A DNA stretch of 64,000 nucleotides from Jeotgalicoccus meleagridis (lineage in GTDB: Bacteria > Bacillota > Bacilli > Staphylococcales > Salinicoccaceae). Made by a program: the position numbers and the translations under genes. The stretch covers positions 386,433-450,432 of the forward strand of contig NZ_CAJEWD010000008.1 of NCBI RefSeq assembly GCF_903994045.1, read 5' to 3'. Positions 1-9,704 of this stretch are shown one piece after another. Below the pieces are notes generated by a model that ran no database searches, was not told the DNA's origin, and worked only from the letters and a program-made list of their open reading frames with translations. Each line of letters begins with the position of its first letter. Positions within the stretch are counted from its first letter, which is position 1.

Positions 1-657
1 ATCTAAATATACATTATCGTAGAATGATAATGTGAACATTGCATAGAATGACACAAGTGGTGTTTGCACTTTTTGTTGTTTCCAAGTGTTTTCAAATGCA
101 TTATCAATCATGTAGTTTAAGACTGTTTCATAATAAGTTTCATCATATATTTTACTTAAAATATGTGGATTTGAATTAAATAGTTCTGTAATCACAGCTT
201 GAACTGTTGTTGTCACATCACCTGCATTTTTTTCAATGCTTTGTAGGAATGGTTCAACGCTTCGGTTAAAGCTGATGATTGCTTCTTTTATTTCTTCATT
301 TTTCTTCTCTAAATCTTCAGGAAGAATGAGTTGATAAAAATCAATATCTGATGTTTCTAAAGTGAATTTTGCCACTGTCTCTGCTTCTGATGGGTATTGA
401 GGAGTGTTTCCATCAACATAAATCCCATGTGTACTTTGCATGAGTGACAGTTTTAAAATATCTACCTTAATAAATGTTCTGATGATTTCCACTACTGAAA
501 GATGGTTGAAGCCCTCTTCTTTGTAGAACTCTTGAACGTCTTTAAAGTGTTTTGTTTCTTTCTCTACCATTTCAGGTAGACGTGTTGATCTGTATTGAAA
601 AGATCTGTAATCTTCCAATTGTTTTAGATATTCTTTTGTCTCTTTATAGCTCTTCAT
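1..657 (-). CDS. Hypothetical protein, 3' end outside the window
   Basis: An open frame of 219 codons starts at an ATG (655-657) and runs off the left edge without a stop. The protein begins MKSYKETKEYLKQLEDYRS and is acidic and helical in character, with no signal peptide or membrane segment. A GGGGAT ribosome-binding site lies just upstream. I do not recognise the family. It is codirectional with the YdcF-like gene upstream, and I see no terminator in the 57 bases between them, so the two may be cotranscribed. An inverted repeat (CTAATA, 5-nt loop, TATTAG; 671-687) sits in its leader and could be an operator. Confidence 0.6.
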   Translation of the reverse strand, partial: MKSYKETKEYLKQLEDYRSFQYRSTRLPEMVEKETKHFKDVQEFYKEEGFNHLSVVEIIRTFIKVDILKLSLMQSTHGIYVDGNTPQYPSEAETVAKFTLETSDIDFYQLILPEDLEKKNEEIKEAIISFNRSVEPFLQSIEKNAGDVTTTVQAVITELFNSNPHILSKIYDETYYETVLNYMIDNAFENTWKQQKVQTPLVSFYAMFTLSFYDNVYLD

Positions 658-714
658 GGTATCCCCTATCCTAATAGTATTTATTAGTCTAGTTTAACAT
701 ATCTAATTCACTTT

Positions 715-1236
715 TTATTGGTAGGTTAATCGGGATAATGATCTGTATTTACTTTTGTTGTAGAGTAAATTATCTTTAGTGAAGAATTTATAGTTTTTCA
801 TGAGGTACAGTCCGAGTTTGATGATTTCAGAAATGCATTCGACCATGGTTGTGTGGTGATTAACGCCGATGAATTTAAAGCGACTATCGTTTTTAAATCT
901 ATCTTTAAAAATTAGTCTTGTTCTGTAGATGTGGTATTGACTGGTGACGATAATGATGTGACCGTAGTTGATTTTCTTTAGTATTTCCTCAATCTCTATT
1001 GCGTTGTTGTATGTGGATGTGGAGTAGTATTCTGTTAAGATGTGGCTTTCGTCTATAAAATCGTAGTTGTCGTTTAATAAATCGATTTTCCCTCGGAGTT
1101 GATTGTTATCGTTAAATGAAGTGATGAGAATATGTGCATCGCCGTCTTTGAATTTCTTGTATATATCTGCGACAGTTTTAAACCTTCTGTAATCACCGTC
1201 TAGGTAGACAATTAATGTTTTGTGGTTAAAGGACAT
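715..1236 (-). CDS. YdcF/SanA-like DUF218 domain protein
   Basis: The 173-residue protein matches the DUF218 (YdcF/SanA) fold. It has an N-terminal strand LIVYLDGD, a central STSTYNNAIEIEE segment corresponding to the family S-x-N/S-T-x-x-N-A motif, and IIIVTSQYHIYRTRLIF corresponding to the V-T-S-x-x-H-x-x-R-A motif. Family members are small, often envelope-associated proteins thought to bind nucleotides or act in cell-envelope metabolism; the substrate is not known. There is no N-terminal membrane anchor here, so it is probably the soluble short form. The ATG is supported by an AAAGGGTG site. It lies next to, but is separated by a terminator from, the polysaccharide-type locus. Confidence 0.7.
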   Translation of the reverse strand: MSFNHKTLIVYLDGDYRRFKTVADIYKKFKDGDAHILITSFNDNNQLRGKIDLLNDNYDFIDESHILTEYYSTSTYNNAIEIEEILKKINYGHIIIVTSQYHIYRTRLIFKDRFKNDSRFKFIGVNHHTTMVECISEIIKLGLYLMKNYKFFTKDNLLYNKSKYRSLSRLTYQ

Positions 1237-1318
1237 GTCTACACCCTTTCTTCATTTATGCTTTTAGCTTAACAAGGAGATGTTTAGATAAAATTTAAAG
1301 GGAGTTAAAATGATGTAA

Positions 1319-1349
1319 AAAGCCTCCAAATGATGTTTTTGGAGGCTTT
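1319..1349 (-). terminator. Intrinsic terminator after the lipoprotein gene
   Basis: Twelve-base inverted repeat AAAGCCTCCAAA / TTTGGAGGCTTT with a 7-nt loop, followed on the minus strand by a T-rich tail. It begins 5 bases after the stop of the lipoprotein gene and marks the left end of the accessory locus. Confidence 0.85.
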
Positions 1350-1353
1350 AAGC

Positions 1354-1722
1354 TTATTCAGCTTCAGTTAATGTGATTGTGTCTTCATTGTATTGATTGA
1401 AGCTGATGACGATACTGTCCGCTTCGTCGACTGTGTCTAAAGTCATTGGAGGTTCGTCACTGTATTGAATCGTTTCGATAAACTCCTCGCCGTTGTAGTA
1501 TGAGACGTAGCTAGAACGGTTGACTTCGTATGTTTTAGCAGGATCGTAATCGATATGGTCAGTCGATCTCATCTCTTCGTTTTCAACGGTATTACCGTCG
1601 TAGCTGACCCAGCTGCCCTCAGTTAGAGATCCTGTGTCGATTAGATTGCCGTCTGAGTTGGAGCAGGCAGTGAGAAGTGCGATACTTAAAAGTAATGTAA
1701 AAAAAGAAAGTTTTGTTTTCAT
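1354..1722 (-). CDS. Small secreted lipoprotein, paralogue of the one at 10194
   Basis: The start is placed at the second ATG (1722) because AAAAGG is correctly spaced for it and overlaps the upstream ATG at 1734. The resulting 122-residue protein has a lysine-containing N-terminus, a hydrophobic core and a lipobox LLTAC with the lipidated Cys at residue 20, so it should be anchored on the outer face of the membrane. The rest is acidic, with the pattern W-V-S-Y-D-G ... I-D-Y-D-P-A-K-T-Y-E-V ... Y-V-S-Y-Y-N-G-E-E-F-I-E-T. The same pattern recurs in the lipoprotein at 10194-10631, so the two are paralogues flanking the left part of the locus. The function is unknown; a ligand-binding beta domain is plausible. 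Confidence 0.75.
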   Translation of the reverse strand: MKTKLSFFTLLLSIALLTACSNSDGNLIDTGSLTEGSWVSYDGNTVENEEMRSTDHIDYDPAKTYEVNRSSYVSYYNGEEFIETIQYSDEPPMTLDTVDEADSIVISFNQYNEDTITLTEAE

Positions 1723-1753
1723 ATATATTACCATCCTTTTAAATTTTCATTAG

Positions 1754-3193
1754 TTAAATTCTATCTTCAAGCGTATCAAATGAATTAGCGATAAAATAAT
1801 TCAAAGCTGGCCAATTATTTTTTACAATAGTTGTTAGTAATGATTTTTCTTTCTTATCTTTCTTGTTTAATGATATAAACTGTTTAATCATATATCTGTT
1901 GTTAATTAAGATATATGTGTCGATAGTAAAGTCTGTTTCTTGGGTAATATTACTGTGCCAATTTCCCATTCTAAATTCCCAATATAACATAGTTTGAATA
2001 TTATGACCGAAATTAAATATTTCATCAGTGTAATTTCTTTTTTTATATTCTTTGAACATATTCATCAAAATTTCTTTTTGGCCATGTAATTCACGTGGAG
2101 CCCAATGTTTTATATCATTAAGAATAGATTCATCATCATTAACATCTTTAAATGAAAGTTTTGCAAGTTCATACAGTGTTGATTTAAGGTGAATTGATGA
2201 TGAGCGATCGAATTCTTTATTAATAATGTAACTTAGACCATATGAATGATGTGAACTTACATGTTTTCCTAATGTTTGTAAATATTTTGCTGGGGCTTTA
2301 TAATCACTGAAAAAATAGTATTTATGATTGTTTAATCTAAAATTCTCTACTAAATTGTTCACTATAACATTATCTTTATAATAAATTTTTTTAAAATTAC
2401 CCAGTTCTTCATAATTAGTATTTTCGTCAAATTTATACATATAGGTAAAAGTAAATACCTTGTCTATAATTGGTCTAACTAAGGCTAAACTTACCTTTGA
2501 ATCAAATCCACCTGTAAGAGACAAATAAATTTTATCATAGTGATTATTCAACCAATTTATCTGAGTTTTTAAATATGCTTCCGTTTTTTCTATAACATAT
2601 TCTAACGGTAAATTTTTTTGATTACCTCTAGGAAATATTCTCTTGAAACTATTATTTCTAAAAGAATACATCAAATTTGGATTAAAACTAAATATCTCCT
2701 TAGTATTTGTATAATCTAAAAAGTTCTTCATATTAAATCCATATTGATTAAGTTCTATACCCAGGGCGATTTTTACGTATTCTTTAAGAATTATTTCGTG
2801 AGATGAAAAATATTTATTCTTATAATTAAAAATAGGAAGCATGGATGTAGCATCAGAGAATAATAGTGTGTCATTTGGACTGGATAATATTAGAACAAAT
2901 CTACCATTCATATATTCATAGTCATTCAAAAATAAATCTAAACTACTTTTATATGCAAATGCCAATTTCTTTAAAATATCGTCCTCGTTTTTCGAATCAT
3001 CCCTAATGTCTAAAATATAACCAACTAATATAATTTCTATATCATCTAAATGTAGATTGTAAAATTGTGTATCATTAGAATAATGAAATATAGTATCGTT
3101 CAATACTTTTGAACTTCCTAAAAAACTAATGTTTGACTGTTCATTATCACTCAAAAGAAAAGGGTTATTCAAAAACTTTTCATTTAATTCCAT
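1754..3193 (-). CDS. Asparagine synthetase-like amide ligase (short form)
   Basis: This 479-residue protein has the AsnB two-domain layout. The N-terminal Ntn-hydrolase-like half includes MNGRFVLIL (about 95-103) and SDATSMLPIF (about 113-122, the counterpart of the family S-D-x-x-G-x-x-P-L-Y segment). The C-terminal ATP-pyrophosphatase half carries the PP-loop SLTGGFDSKVS at about 225-235. The Cys2 nucleophile that liberates ammonia from glutamine is absent, because the protein starts MELNEKF. In this family that is seen in enzymes such as beta-lactam synthetase that activate a carboxylate with ATP and use another amine. It is the last gene of the 1754-9576 minus-strand run and a paralogue of the genes at 3216 and 12023. 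The substrate is unknown. Confidence 0.75.
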   Translation of the reverse strand: MELNEKFLNNPFLLSDNEQSNISFLGSSKVLNDTIFHYSNDTQFYNLHLDDIEIILVGYILDIRDDSKNEDDILKKLAFAYKSSLDLFLNDYEYMNGRFVLILSSPNDTLLFSDATSMLPIFNYKNKYFSSHEIILKEYVKIALGIELNQYGFNMKNFLDYTNTKEIFSFNPNLMYSFRNNSFKRIFPRGNQKNLPLEYVIEKTEAYLKTQINWLNNHYDKIYLSLTGGFDSKVSLALVRPIIDKVFTFTYMYKFDENTNYEELGNFKKIYYKDNVIVNNLVENFRLNNHKYYFFSDYKAPAKYLQTLGKHVSSHHSYGLSYIINKEFDRSSSIHLKSTLYELAKLSFKDVNDDESILNDIKHWAPRELHGQKEILMNMFKEYKKRNYTDEIFNFGHNIQTMLYWEFRMGNWHSNITQETDFTIDTYILINNRYMIKQFISLNKKDKKEKSLLTTIVKNNWPALNYFIANSFDTLEDRI

Positions 3194-3215
3194 AACATAC
3201 TACCTCACTAAAATT

Positions 3216-5153
3216 TTATAATATAATTGAGTATGGACTAGTACATGTTACATTTTGTGAAACTTCAGTATTATTTGAGAGTTCTTTAATATTACTTATT
3301 TGTAATTTTGAAGCTAGTTCCCAAGACCTAACAGATAAATTTTTAAGACATACAACTTGAACTGTGATCTTGTCAGTTTTTTTCAAATTATAAACATACA
3401 CTGTATTTGGCAAATTCCATTTTGACATATCTTCATACATTACAATATTATCATTTACTAAAATCTCATATCTTAAGTATTCATTAGCAATTTTAGATTT
3501 GTAACCATTAAATAATTCAAGCATTATAGTTCCGGAATCTTGTTTAAATTCAAATTCTACTCTAGCCTTTGAACCTTTTGAAAGAAAACTTTCTGGAATG
3601 TATATTTGATTACCAAGGGACTCAAATTGTAATTGTTTAGAAAAATCACCATTTATCACTGTAAAGTTATTAATAATACTATCTTTAAGTTTAGGAGCAA
3701 CATCGGTTTCATATATATTAGAAAGGTTATTAGAACCAGGAAAATTTAAAATAGGTAAACTTTTGTTTATTAATTCTTTAAATAAATAATCATTTTTTCT
3801 TTTTGTTAAGTCGAAAGACAGAGACATTTCAATTATTGCTCTTAAATTAAAGGGCAACATAGTTTCATATGAGTAATCCGTGCCATTTAATACCTCTGTA
3901 TGCCATCTGCCTACTCTATGTTCCCAGTGAAATAAATCAAGTAAATGATAACCATATAAATACTCATCATAGTTGTATAGTTTAACTTTTAAATTCTCAT
4001 ATTCATCCATTTCATCATTGAGATCCGGATTCCAATTCTTTTTCAATCTATGTCTAATTGTGTTTAAAACTTCCTTGTAATTATTAGTTCTTCTTTTATT
4101 TATATTATGGGCACGTCCTATTTCTAGTAAATTAGATCTAATATGCATAATGTTATTTTCAGGATAATATTCTTCATAGTACCTTAACAACATATGTTGA
4201 TGGTTAAATGTGCTATTTTTTTTAATAGCTTCTTTGTTTAATGAGTCAAATTGTGATTCTGAATATTTACCAAATAAAATATATTTATGATTAATGTCAA
4301 TTAAATTTAAAATTTTATCTACAATTACTTTATCTCTGCTTAATATACTCATGGATATATTATCACTTGTAACATCACTATTTTCTGGTGCATAAGTAAA
4401 AAAATTAATAACATCTTTAAAATCATAAGCTAATGCCAAAGAAACACGACTATCATTGCCACCAGTAATTGAGAGTAATGGTTTGTAGTTTTTAGTATAG
4501 TAACTAATTTGCTCTTTCCATAAATACATTATTTTACTTACTCTTTCATCATCACTTAAGTTATTATAACGATTTTCTTGTCTTGGAAAGAATCTTTCTA
4601 TAGTTTTATCATAAAAATTAAGTTTAAAATTTGGTACAAGACTTTTTACATTTTCGAATTTTGTACTATCGAAATATTGATCCAGACCTTTTATATTTTC
4701 TACAAGATAATCTGATTTTGTTTCAAAGTTATCAAAGATAAGGTGTATGTGAGATGAAATGACATCTCTGTCTAGCATATAATAAACACTACGAGCACCT
4801 ACTGCATCTTGATAAACTTCAAATTTACTATCACTAATAATCATTACTACATATCTACCTGCAATAAAATCTAAAGTCTTTAGGAAGTCACTATAGTTAT
4901 TATTGTATTCTTCTAGTAATTTATTTATCAGAGATTTTCCTTCGATTATTTCATCATAGTCAATATATACAGAGTGTCCATGAATAATCATAGTTGTATT
5001 ATTTTTAGTTAGAATACTCTTTTCAACTGTTTCTTCAAAGTAATAATTGTATTTATTTGCAATCTTAATTTTTTTATATGAAGAAGGTATCTCACTCAGT
5101 TGTTCTTCACATAAAATAAATCCTCCAGGATATAACTTGTTTATTCTTGCCAT
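3216..5153 (-). CDS. Asparagine synthetase-like amide ligase with C-terminal beta domain
   Basis: A 645-residue AsnB-like protein. The N-terminal half (about 1-200) has AGRYVVMII and the degenerate QDAVGARSVYYM segment, again without a Cys at position 2. The PP-loop SITGGNDSRVS lies at about 228-238, followed by the synthetase domain to about residue 500. The final ~130 residues form an extra beta-rich domain (for example TIMLELFNGY and the conserved tail VRSWELASKLQISNI). A similar tail (STWVDAGRIKIEQ) ends the paralogue at 12023, so it is a shared accessory domain, perhaps for glycan binding. It lies 22 bp upstream of the short AsnB-like gene and 61 bp downstream of the glycosyltransferase gene. 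Confidence 0.75.
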   Translation of the reverse strand: MARINKLYPGGFILCEEQLSEIPSSYKKIKIANKYNYYFEETVEKSILTKNNTTMIIHGHSVYIDYDEIIEGKSLINKLLEEYNNNYSDFLKTLDFIAGRYVVMIISDSKFEVYQDAVGARSVYYMLDRDVISSHIHLIFDNFETKSDYLVENIKGLDQYFDSTKFENVKSLVPNFKLNFYDKTIERFFPRQENRYNNLSDDERVSKIMYLWKEQISYYTKNYKPLLSITGGNDSRVSLALAYDFKDVINFFTYAPENSDVTSDNISMSILSRDKVIVDKILNLIDINHKYILFGKYSESQFDSLNKEAIKKNSTFNHQHMLLRYYEEYYPENNIMHIRSNLLEIGRAHNINKRRTNNYKEVLNTIRHRLKKNWNPDLNDEMDEYENLKVKLYNYDEYLYGYHLLDLFHWEHRVGRWHTEVLNGTDYSYETMLPFNLRAIIEMSLSFDLTKRKNDYLFKELINKSLPILNFPGSNNLSNIYETDVAPKLKDSIINNFTVINGDFSKQLQFESLGNQIYIPESFLSKGSKARVEFEFKQDSGTIMLELFNGYKSKIANEYLRYEILVNDNIVMYEDMSKWNLPNTVYVYNLKKTDKITVQVVCLKNLSVRSWELASKLQISNIKELSNNTEVSQNVTCTSPYSIIL

Positions 5154-5214
5154 AACTAATCAACACTTTCTTTAGATTATTGAATATATTGCATAGAAGT
5201 AAATTTCTTATTAA

Positions 5215-7380
5215 TTATGATTTTACAAACATCAATATTTCATCATCAATCATGTTTCTATATTGATTGTATAATTTCACAATATCTCTTAAATAAGAGA
5301 TTGCCTCCATTTTATCAATTTCTAGTACTTGTTCATACTTAGTCATATACCAATTTTTAAAATAAAAGTTGAACTTAATTTTCATGTAATGTTCAATAAG
5401 ATCTTCTTTAATTAAAAATTTTATTCTTTCTTGTTCTACTTTATAAAATTTCTCAAAAAATTTATGTGAGACTGTATTAGTTACAGATCCTTCGACATAT
5501 GCATAATAGGAATGAATCATATGATCAACTACTTTTACTTTTGAGCAATTTAATAGTAATTCTTGAAAATAAAGTGTATCTTGTCCGGCAGCTCCCTCGA
5601 CCATTATAATATTATTATCTGTAATAACATTCTTTTTAACTATTAATCCTTGGATACTTTGTACAGTTAAATTAGTTTTTACTAAAGTTTCTTTAGTATC
5701 CTCGATGACATCAGTATTAATTGCTCTTTGTACCTTTTTTGAATACCTTATAGCATTTCTTTTATTATTGTCTTCTCTAACTATGTCTCCAACTACCATA
5801 TCTAATGAATCATCTTTAAGCATTTCAGTTAACAGTACAGAGTGTCCATCATCGATAGTTTCATTGTCAGGATCAAGATAAGTTATTAAATCTGTAGATG
5901 CTAAATGTACACCTTCATTTCTTGGTCTTGAGGCACTGCCAGAACCATCTTCATACCTTTTAAATACTACTCTATTATTAGATAATATATCCTCTATAAT
6001 TCTTAAAGTTTCAGGATCACTACTTCCATCATCAACAAATATAATTTCCATTTCATTAAATTTTGATAAAGTTTTCAATGATCTAAAACACTTAAATTTT
6101 AAGTATTTTCCATTATTATGTATCGGAACTATAACACTCACTTTTGGATTTGTCGTAGATTTAGTAATTTCATTATTATAATGATGGATAATATATGGAC
6201 TTTGAGATTGATTTACTAGAGTTAACAAAGAATTTTTATACTTCACACTTTTTTCACCTAGAAAAATAATAGGAAATGCTAAAGTTTTTTCAATATCGTA
6301 TTTATATTCAACAATGCTCAAATTAGATGAACTATTATTTGTCTTTCTTAAATATAAATTATCTTCGTAATGATCTAATGTATTATTAATTTCCAGAGGG
6401 GCAATTAGGCTATCCTTAAAAAAACCACGATAAATTTTATCTAACAAATTAATTGTCGAGTACTTATACATTATAGTATTTCGGTTTTCATTAATAATAT
6501 CGAAAGCATCAGCTTTTGTTAAAGGTTTTACTAAATCTAATTTATTAGACAAATTCAAAATAACGGACGGAATCATATTGTTAAGCTTGAAGTTATAGTT
6601 TGTGAAAACTACCTTTGAGTTAGCTGCGTAATATAATACTTTTTTAATACTCATATCGGTATAAGGAGTGTTTGTTAATACTAACACGTATGTATAATTT
6701 TCAATTTGAACCCTACTACTTTCAAGACAAACATTAATTTTTTCATTTTCAATATTAGGGAAGTAGGAATTTTCAGGTACAAGTATTGTAACATCATCAA
6801 AATCTTCAACGGTTTCAAATATCGAATTAATTGTGTGGGAATAAAAATTTTCTTGATTTTGCAAACAAGTTAAATCTATTAATAAGTTTTTAGTAATATC
6901 ATTTGAATAATGATGTAAATCTTGGACATAAAAGAAGTCTTCGACTATATGAAATTCAACATCTTTTATATACTCTTTTAAACATGAAAACTCCTGATTA
7001 GTCAGATAAACAGGTATTTTATACTCTTTTAAAATTTCATGAAATAGAACATACCATTTATAATTAGTAACGATATGTACGAATTTTTTGTCAGCATTTT
7101 GATTATCAGTTATTAGACTGCTATATTCATCTAAAAAGGCAGCTAGATCAACTTCTCCTAATATTTCTGCACTGGGTTCTGATAAAATAATTAGATTAGC
7201 GTCTTCAATCTCATTACAGGTGATTCCACTTTTTATTATAGATATTTCTTTAGAGAATTTTGTACTATCCATAGTAAATATCTTAATATTTTTCATGTTT
7301 AGACCAAAATTCAGAATGCTTTTATTATTCGGAATGATACTTTTACTATTATCAAGTGAAACTACATCATTTAATATCAT
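5215..7380 (-). CDS. Glycosyltransferase: divergent N-terminal domain plus GT2 domain
   Basis: The GT-A type family 2 domain begins near residue 390 with KVSVIVPIHNNGKYL, continues with IIFVDDGSSD (nucleotide binding) and has the metal-binding segment TYLDPDNE. The shared region GSASRPRNEG and the tail GAAGQDTLYFQEL are very like those of the genes at 15067 and 20576. The N-terminal ~380 residues are much diverged; only VLYYAANSKVVFTNYNFKLNN still resembles the CgeB-like domain of the paralogues. The start is ATG 7380, with AGGTG correctly spaced; an in-frame GTG at 7389 lies within that site. The gene overlaps the end of the GW-like gene by 14 bp, so the two are translationally coupled. Confidence 0.8.
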   Translation of the reverse strand: MILNDVVSLDNSKSIIPNNKSILNFGLNMKNIKIFTMDSTKFSKEISIIKSGITCNEIEDANLIILSEPSAEILGEVDLAAFLDEYSSLITDNQNADKKFVHIVTNYKWYVLFHEILKEYKIPVYLTNQEFSCLKEYIKDVEFHIVEDFFYVQDLHHYSNDITKNLLIDLTCLQNQENFYSHTINSIFETVEDFDDVTILVPENSYFPNIENEKINVCLESSRVQIENYTYVLVLTNTPYTDMSIKKVLYYAANSKVVFTNYNFKLNNMIPSVILNLSNKLDLVKPLTKADAFDIINENRNTIMYKYSTINLLDKIYRGFFKDSLIAPLEINNTLDHYEDNLYLRKTNNSSSNLSIVEYKYDIEKTLAFPIIFLGEKSVKYKNSLLTLVNQSQSPYIIHHYNNEITKSTTNPKVSVIVPIHNNGKYLKFKCFRSLKTLSKFNEMEIIFVDDGSSDPETLRIIEDILSNNRVVFKRYEDGSGSASRPRNEGVHLASTDLITYLDPDNETIDDGHSVLLTEMLKDDSLDMVVGDIVREDNNKRNAIRYSKKVQRAINTDVIEDTKETLVKTNLTVQSIQGLIVKKNVITDNNIIMVEGAAGQDTLYFQELLLNCSKVKVVDHMIHSYYAYVEGSVTNTVSHKFFEKFYKVEQERIKFLIKEDLIEHYMKIKFNFYFKNWYMTKYEQVLEIDKMEAISYLRDIVKLYNQYRNMIDDEILMFVKS

Positions 7381-8233
7381 TTTGATCACCTAAATATTTA
7401 TTCAAATATAATTGTTGCAAATCATTACTAACGGCAACATTCTCTTTTATATTCTCAATTCTCTTTTCTTGAGTGTCAATTTTCAATTTTTGTAAGTGAG
7501 ATTTTATTTTTAAGTACATAATTTGATCGATAAACTCTAAATTTTTTATAGAATTATTGTTTTTTTCTTGAGTTAAATCAAGTTCCTTGTAAATCCAACC
7601 AGATTTATTTTTATATTTTACTTTGATTTGATTAGTACCTTCATAGAATCCTATAACTTCAACACTTTCTGTGTCTGTTATATTCTCCAAAACCTCATCA
7701 CTTGTACTTGATTTATACATATCATCACCTTCTGAGACTTCAACAAATGTCTTGTCTTTAGGTGTTATGTATCTATTAAAATCTTCCTTTATAATTGGCA
7801 AGATATTCTCTCTGTGACCAACACGATTTATAATAAAAAATTGTTCATCTTCTAATTGGAAATAATATCTAGCTTCCATCAGTTTATATTTTAAATCGCT
7901 CACGCTATAATTATTGTCTTTATATATACTAACTCTATCATTTAAAATTTTTCCAGTGACTTTAGGGATTCTATATACTCTTGGAGACTGATCTAACGCA
8001 ATCCATCCAACTTCAGAATCTCCAGCCCTAATCTTGAAATAATCCTTCTTATCTTTTATTTTTCTAGCAATTACTTCTATTATTTTCCCATTAATAGAAC
8101 TTGCAATGCCATTTACTTTTAAGGTTTGCATGCTCTCATAAATCAACTTAGTATTTAACTCATCACATAAATAGAGTTTCGTTTGATGAATTTTAAAATC
8201 ATCCTCATAAATAGTTAAATTTGAAACATCCAT
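7367..8233 (-). CDS. SH3/GW-like repeat protein with C-terminal helix
   Basis: The 288-residue protein contains two or three SH3b/GW-like modules, recognisable by G-W-I segments at the end of a beta unit: SEVGWIALDQSPRVYRI near residue 85 and KSGWIYKEL near residue 220. It ends in a basic amphipathic helix (IDQIMYLKIKSHLQKLK onwards). GW modules of listerial and staphylococcal proteins bind teichoic acids, but those are secreted. This one has no signal peptide and should be cytoplasmic. It directly precedes and overlaps the glycosyltransferase gene, a pairing seen twice more in the locus. A role as scaffold or polymer-binding subunit for the transferase is inference. Confidence 0.65.
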   Translation of the reverse strand: MDVSNLTIYEDDFKIHQTKLYLCDELNTKLIYESMQTLKVNGIASSINGKIIEVIARKIKDKKDYFKIRAGDSEVGWIALDQSPRVYRIPKVTGKILNDRVSIYKDNNYSVSDLKYKLMEARYYFQLEDEQFFIINRVGHRENILPIIKEDFNRYITPKDKTFVEVSEGDDMYKSSTSDEVLENITDTESVEVIGFYEGTNQIKVKYKNKSGWIYKELDLTQEKNNNSIKNLEFIDQIMYLKIKSHLQKLKIDTQEKRIENIKENVAVSNDLQQLYLNKYLGDQNDIK

Positions 8234-8235
8234 GT

Positions 8236-8757
8236 TTAGCTCACTTCCACATCTCTTCGTTTTATACTTCTTATGATAAAGTTCCCATATCCTTTGACTT
8301 TAAAAACTAATCTTAATTTTATTACGTCGTTATCTGCTTCAAAATATTCCATAGGTCGTGTAATTCTTTTCATATTTTTTTTACCATTTAAATCATATTG
8401 AATTATAAAAGGTATTACTTCTACACTTGCATTGGTAGTAATGTCAAAATTAATGTAAAATTTTTTAACATTTTCTAAATTAACAAGTGACTCTTTTGGT
8501 ACACTTCCAAATTTAGTGTCTAGGGTTAAATATGTCAGATATAGAGTTTTAATCTTGTTGCTTTTCACATTTACATTTAGTTGTCCGTCTACCATTTTAA
8601 AAGTAAATGGTGGATGTAACCCATAAAAGTACTTGCTTTCTAGACTATACTCTTTATCCCTCTTAGATCTTTTAAACATTAAGTAATAATCCTTTTCAGG
8701 TCTAACATCTTTTATAAATTCTTTTTCAAACAAACTTTTATATTTAGATAGTTTCAA
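8236..8757 (-). CDS. Unknown beta-rich protein of the polymer locus
   Basis: A 173-residue protein with no recognised family, signal peptide or membrane helix. The middle alternates polar and hydrophobic residues (TFKMVDGQLNVNVKSNKIK, KFYINFDITTNASVEV), typical of a beta sandwich, and the tail FIIRSIKRRDVEVS loosely recalls the last strand of the extra domain in the AsnB-like proteins at 3216 and 12023. Translation starts at TTG 8757, as AGGTG with a 6-base spacer precedes it and no ATG is available. It is tightly packed between two GW-like genes (2 bp and 12 bp gaps), so it is part of the same operon. A free-standing glycan-binding domain is a guess. Confidence 0.55.
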   Translation of the reverse strand: MKLSKYKSLFEKEFIKDVRPEKDYYLMFKRSKRDKEYSLESKYFYGLHPPFTFKMVDGQLNVNVKSNKIKTLYLTYLTLDTKFGSVPKESLVNLENVKKFYINFDITTNASVEVIPFIIQYDLNGKKNMKRITRPMEYFEADNDVIKLRLVFKVKGYGNFIIRSIKRRDVEVS

Positions 8758-8769
8758 TTACATCACCTA

Positions 8770-9576
8770 TTAACTTTTAGATTGCTTATTTAATATTTTT
8801 TGATAGTATTTATGATAATTTTCAAGTTTCATTGAGTTTTGATATAGAATAGTATCTAGTAATACTTCATCTAAATTTTCATAGATAATCCGTGCGATCT
8901 CTATTTCTAAATTAGTATCTTTAAGGTTTAGCCAATAAATCTTCCCATTATATTTAAATCTCAATTTTTCTTCTTCTATGATTACATATTGACTTGTAAG
9001 TTCTTCCTTTCCTTTAGGAAATGTAGTTACTACTTTAGTCATGTTACTATCCCTATAAACTGTAGTATCATTTATTACTTTAAATGGTTTCTCATACCTA
9101 TGCATAATATTAACTTCACTTGGTCTTACAAAAGCAATTATTTCATCTATGTATGTTAAACATTCATATAATTCATTATTATAAATTGCATATTGAGAAG
9201 AAAATACAACTCTATGACTGTTCATTTCAAAATACGTCTTATCCATTCCTAAAAATTCATTCAGCTTATTTCTAAATTGTGTGTCATTAGAAATACGCAC
9301 TTGCTTATTTTTCTTTGGAAGAATGACAATACTATCAATAGGTGAGAAATAACCTTTTTTGCCACTTGGTAATTTTATTTTATAAATACATTGCGGGCCT
9401 GTTTCGACTATTTCTATTAACTCTAACATTTGAAACTGAACATTATTTGACTGTTCAAGTATTATTTCACGATTTAATGATGAGTAGATATTAATATTTT
9501 TCTTTTCTAAAATTAATATATTCACATATGGTCTATAATTATTAAATCTTTTTCTTACGAATTCATTTATTAGCAA
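8770..9576 (-). CDS. SH3/GW-like protein, first gene of the left operon
   Basis: About 268 residues if started at TTG 9576, which has AGGTG six bases away; the same AGGTGATG-to-TTG arrangement starts the next gene. In-frame GTG and ATG codons at 9585 and 9582 fall inside the ribosome-binding site. Beta-rich modules with GW-like ends are visible (SGKKGYFSPIDSIVIL near residue 70 and GKIYWLNLKD near 215), and the C-terminus is helical and basic (YHKYYQKILNKQSKS). There is no signal peptide. It shares the general plan of the GW-like proteins at 7367, 17690 and 23229 but is the most divergent and is not directly next to a glycosyltransferase gene. Confidence 0.55.
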   Translation of the reverse strand: MLINEFVRKRFNNYRPYVNILILEKKNINIYSSLNREIILEQSNNVQFQMLELIEIVETGPQCIYKIKLPSGKKGYFSPIDSIVILPKKNKQVRISNDTQFRNKLNEFLGMDKTYFEMNSHRVVFSSQYAIYNNELYECLTYIDEIIAFVRPSEVNIMHRYEKPFKVINDTTVYRDSNMTKVVTTFPKGKEELTSQYVIIEEEKLRFKYNGKIYWLNLKDTNLEIEIARIIYENLDEVLLDTILYQNSMKLENYHKYYQKILNKQSKS

Positions 9577-9704
9577 TGTCATCACCTATTTTTTGGACTT
9601 TTAAATCGATACTTGTCATTTATTTTAACAAACTTATTACTTTTAGTCTTCAATATATTGGTTTTATAGTAGAATAGAGAAAGCATTTAATTTGGAGGCT
9701 TTTT

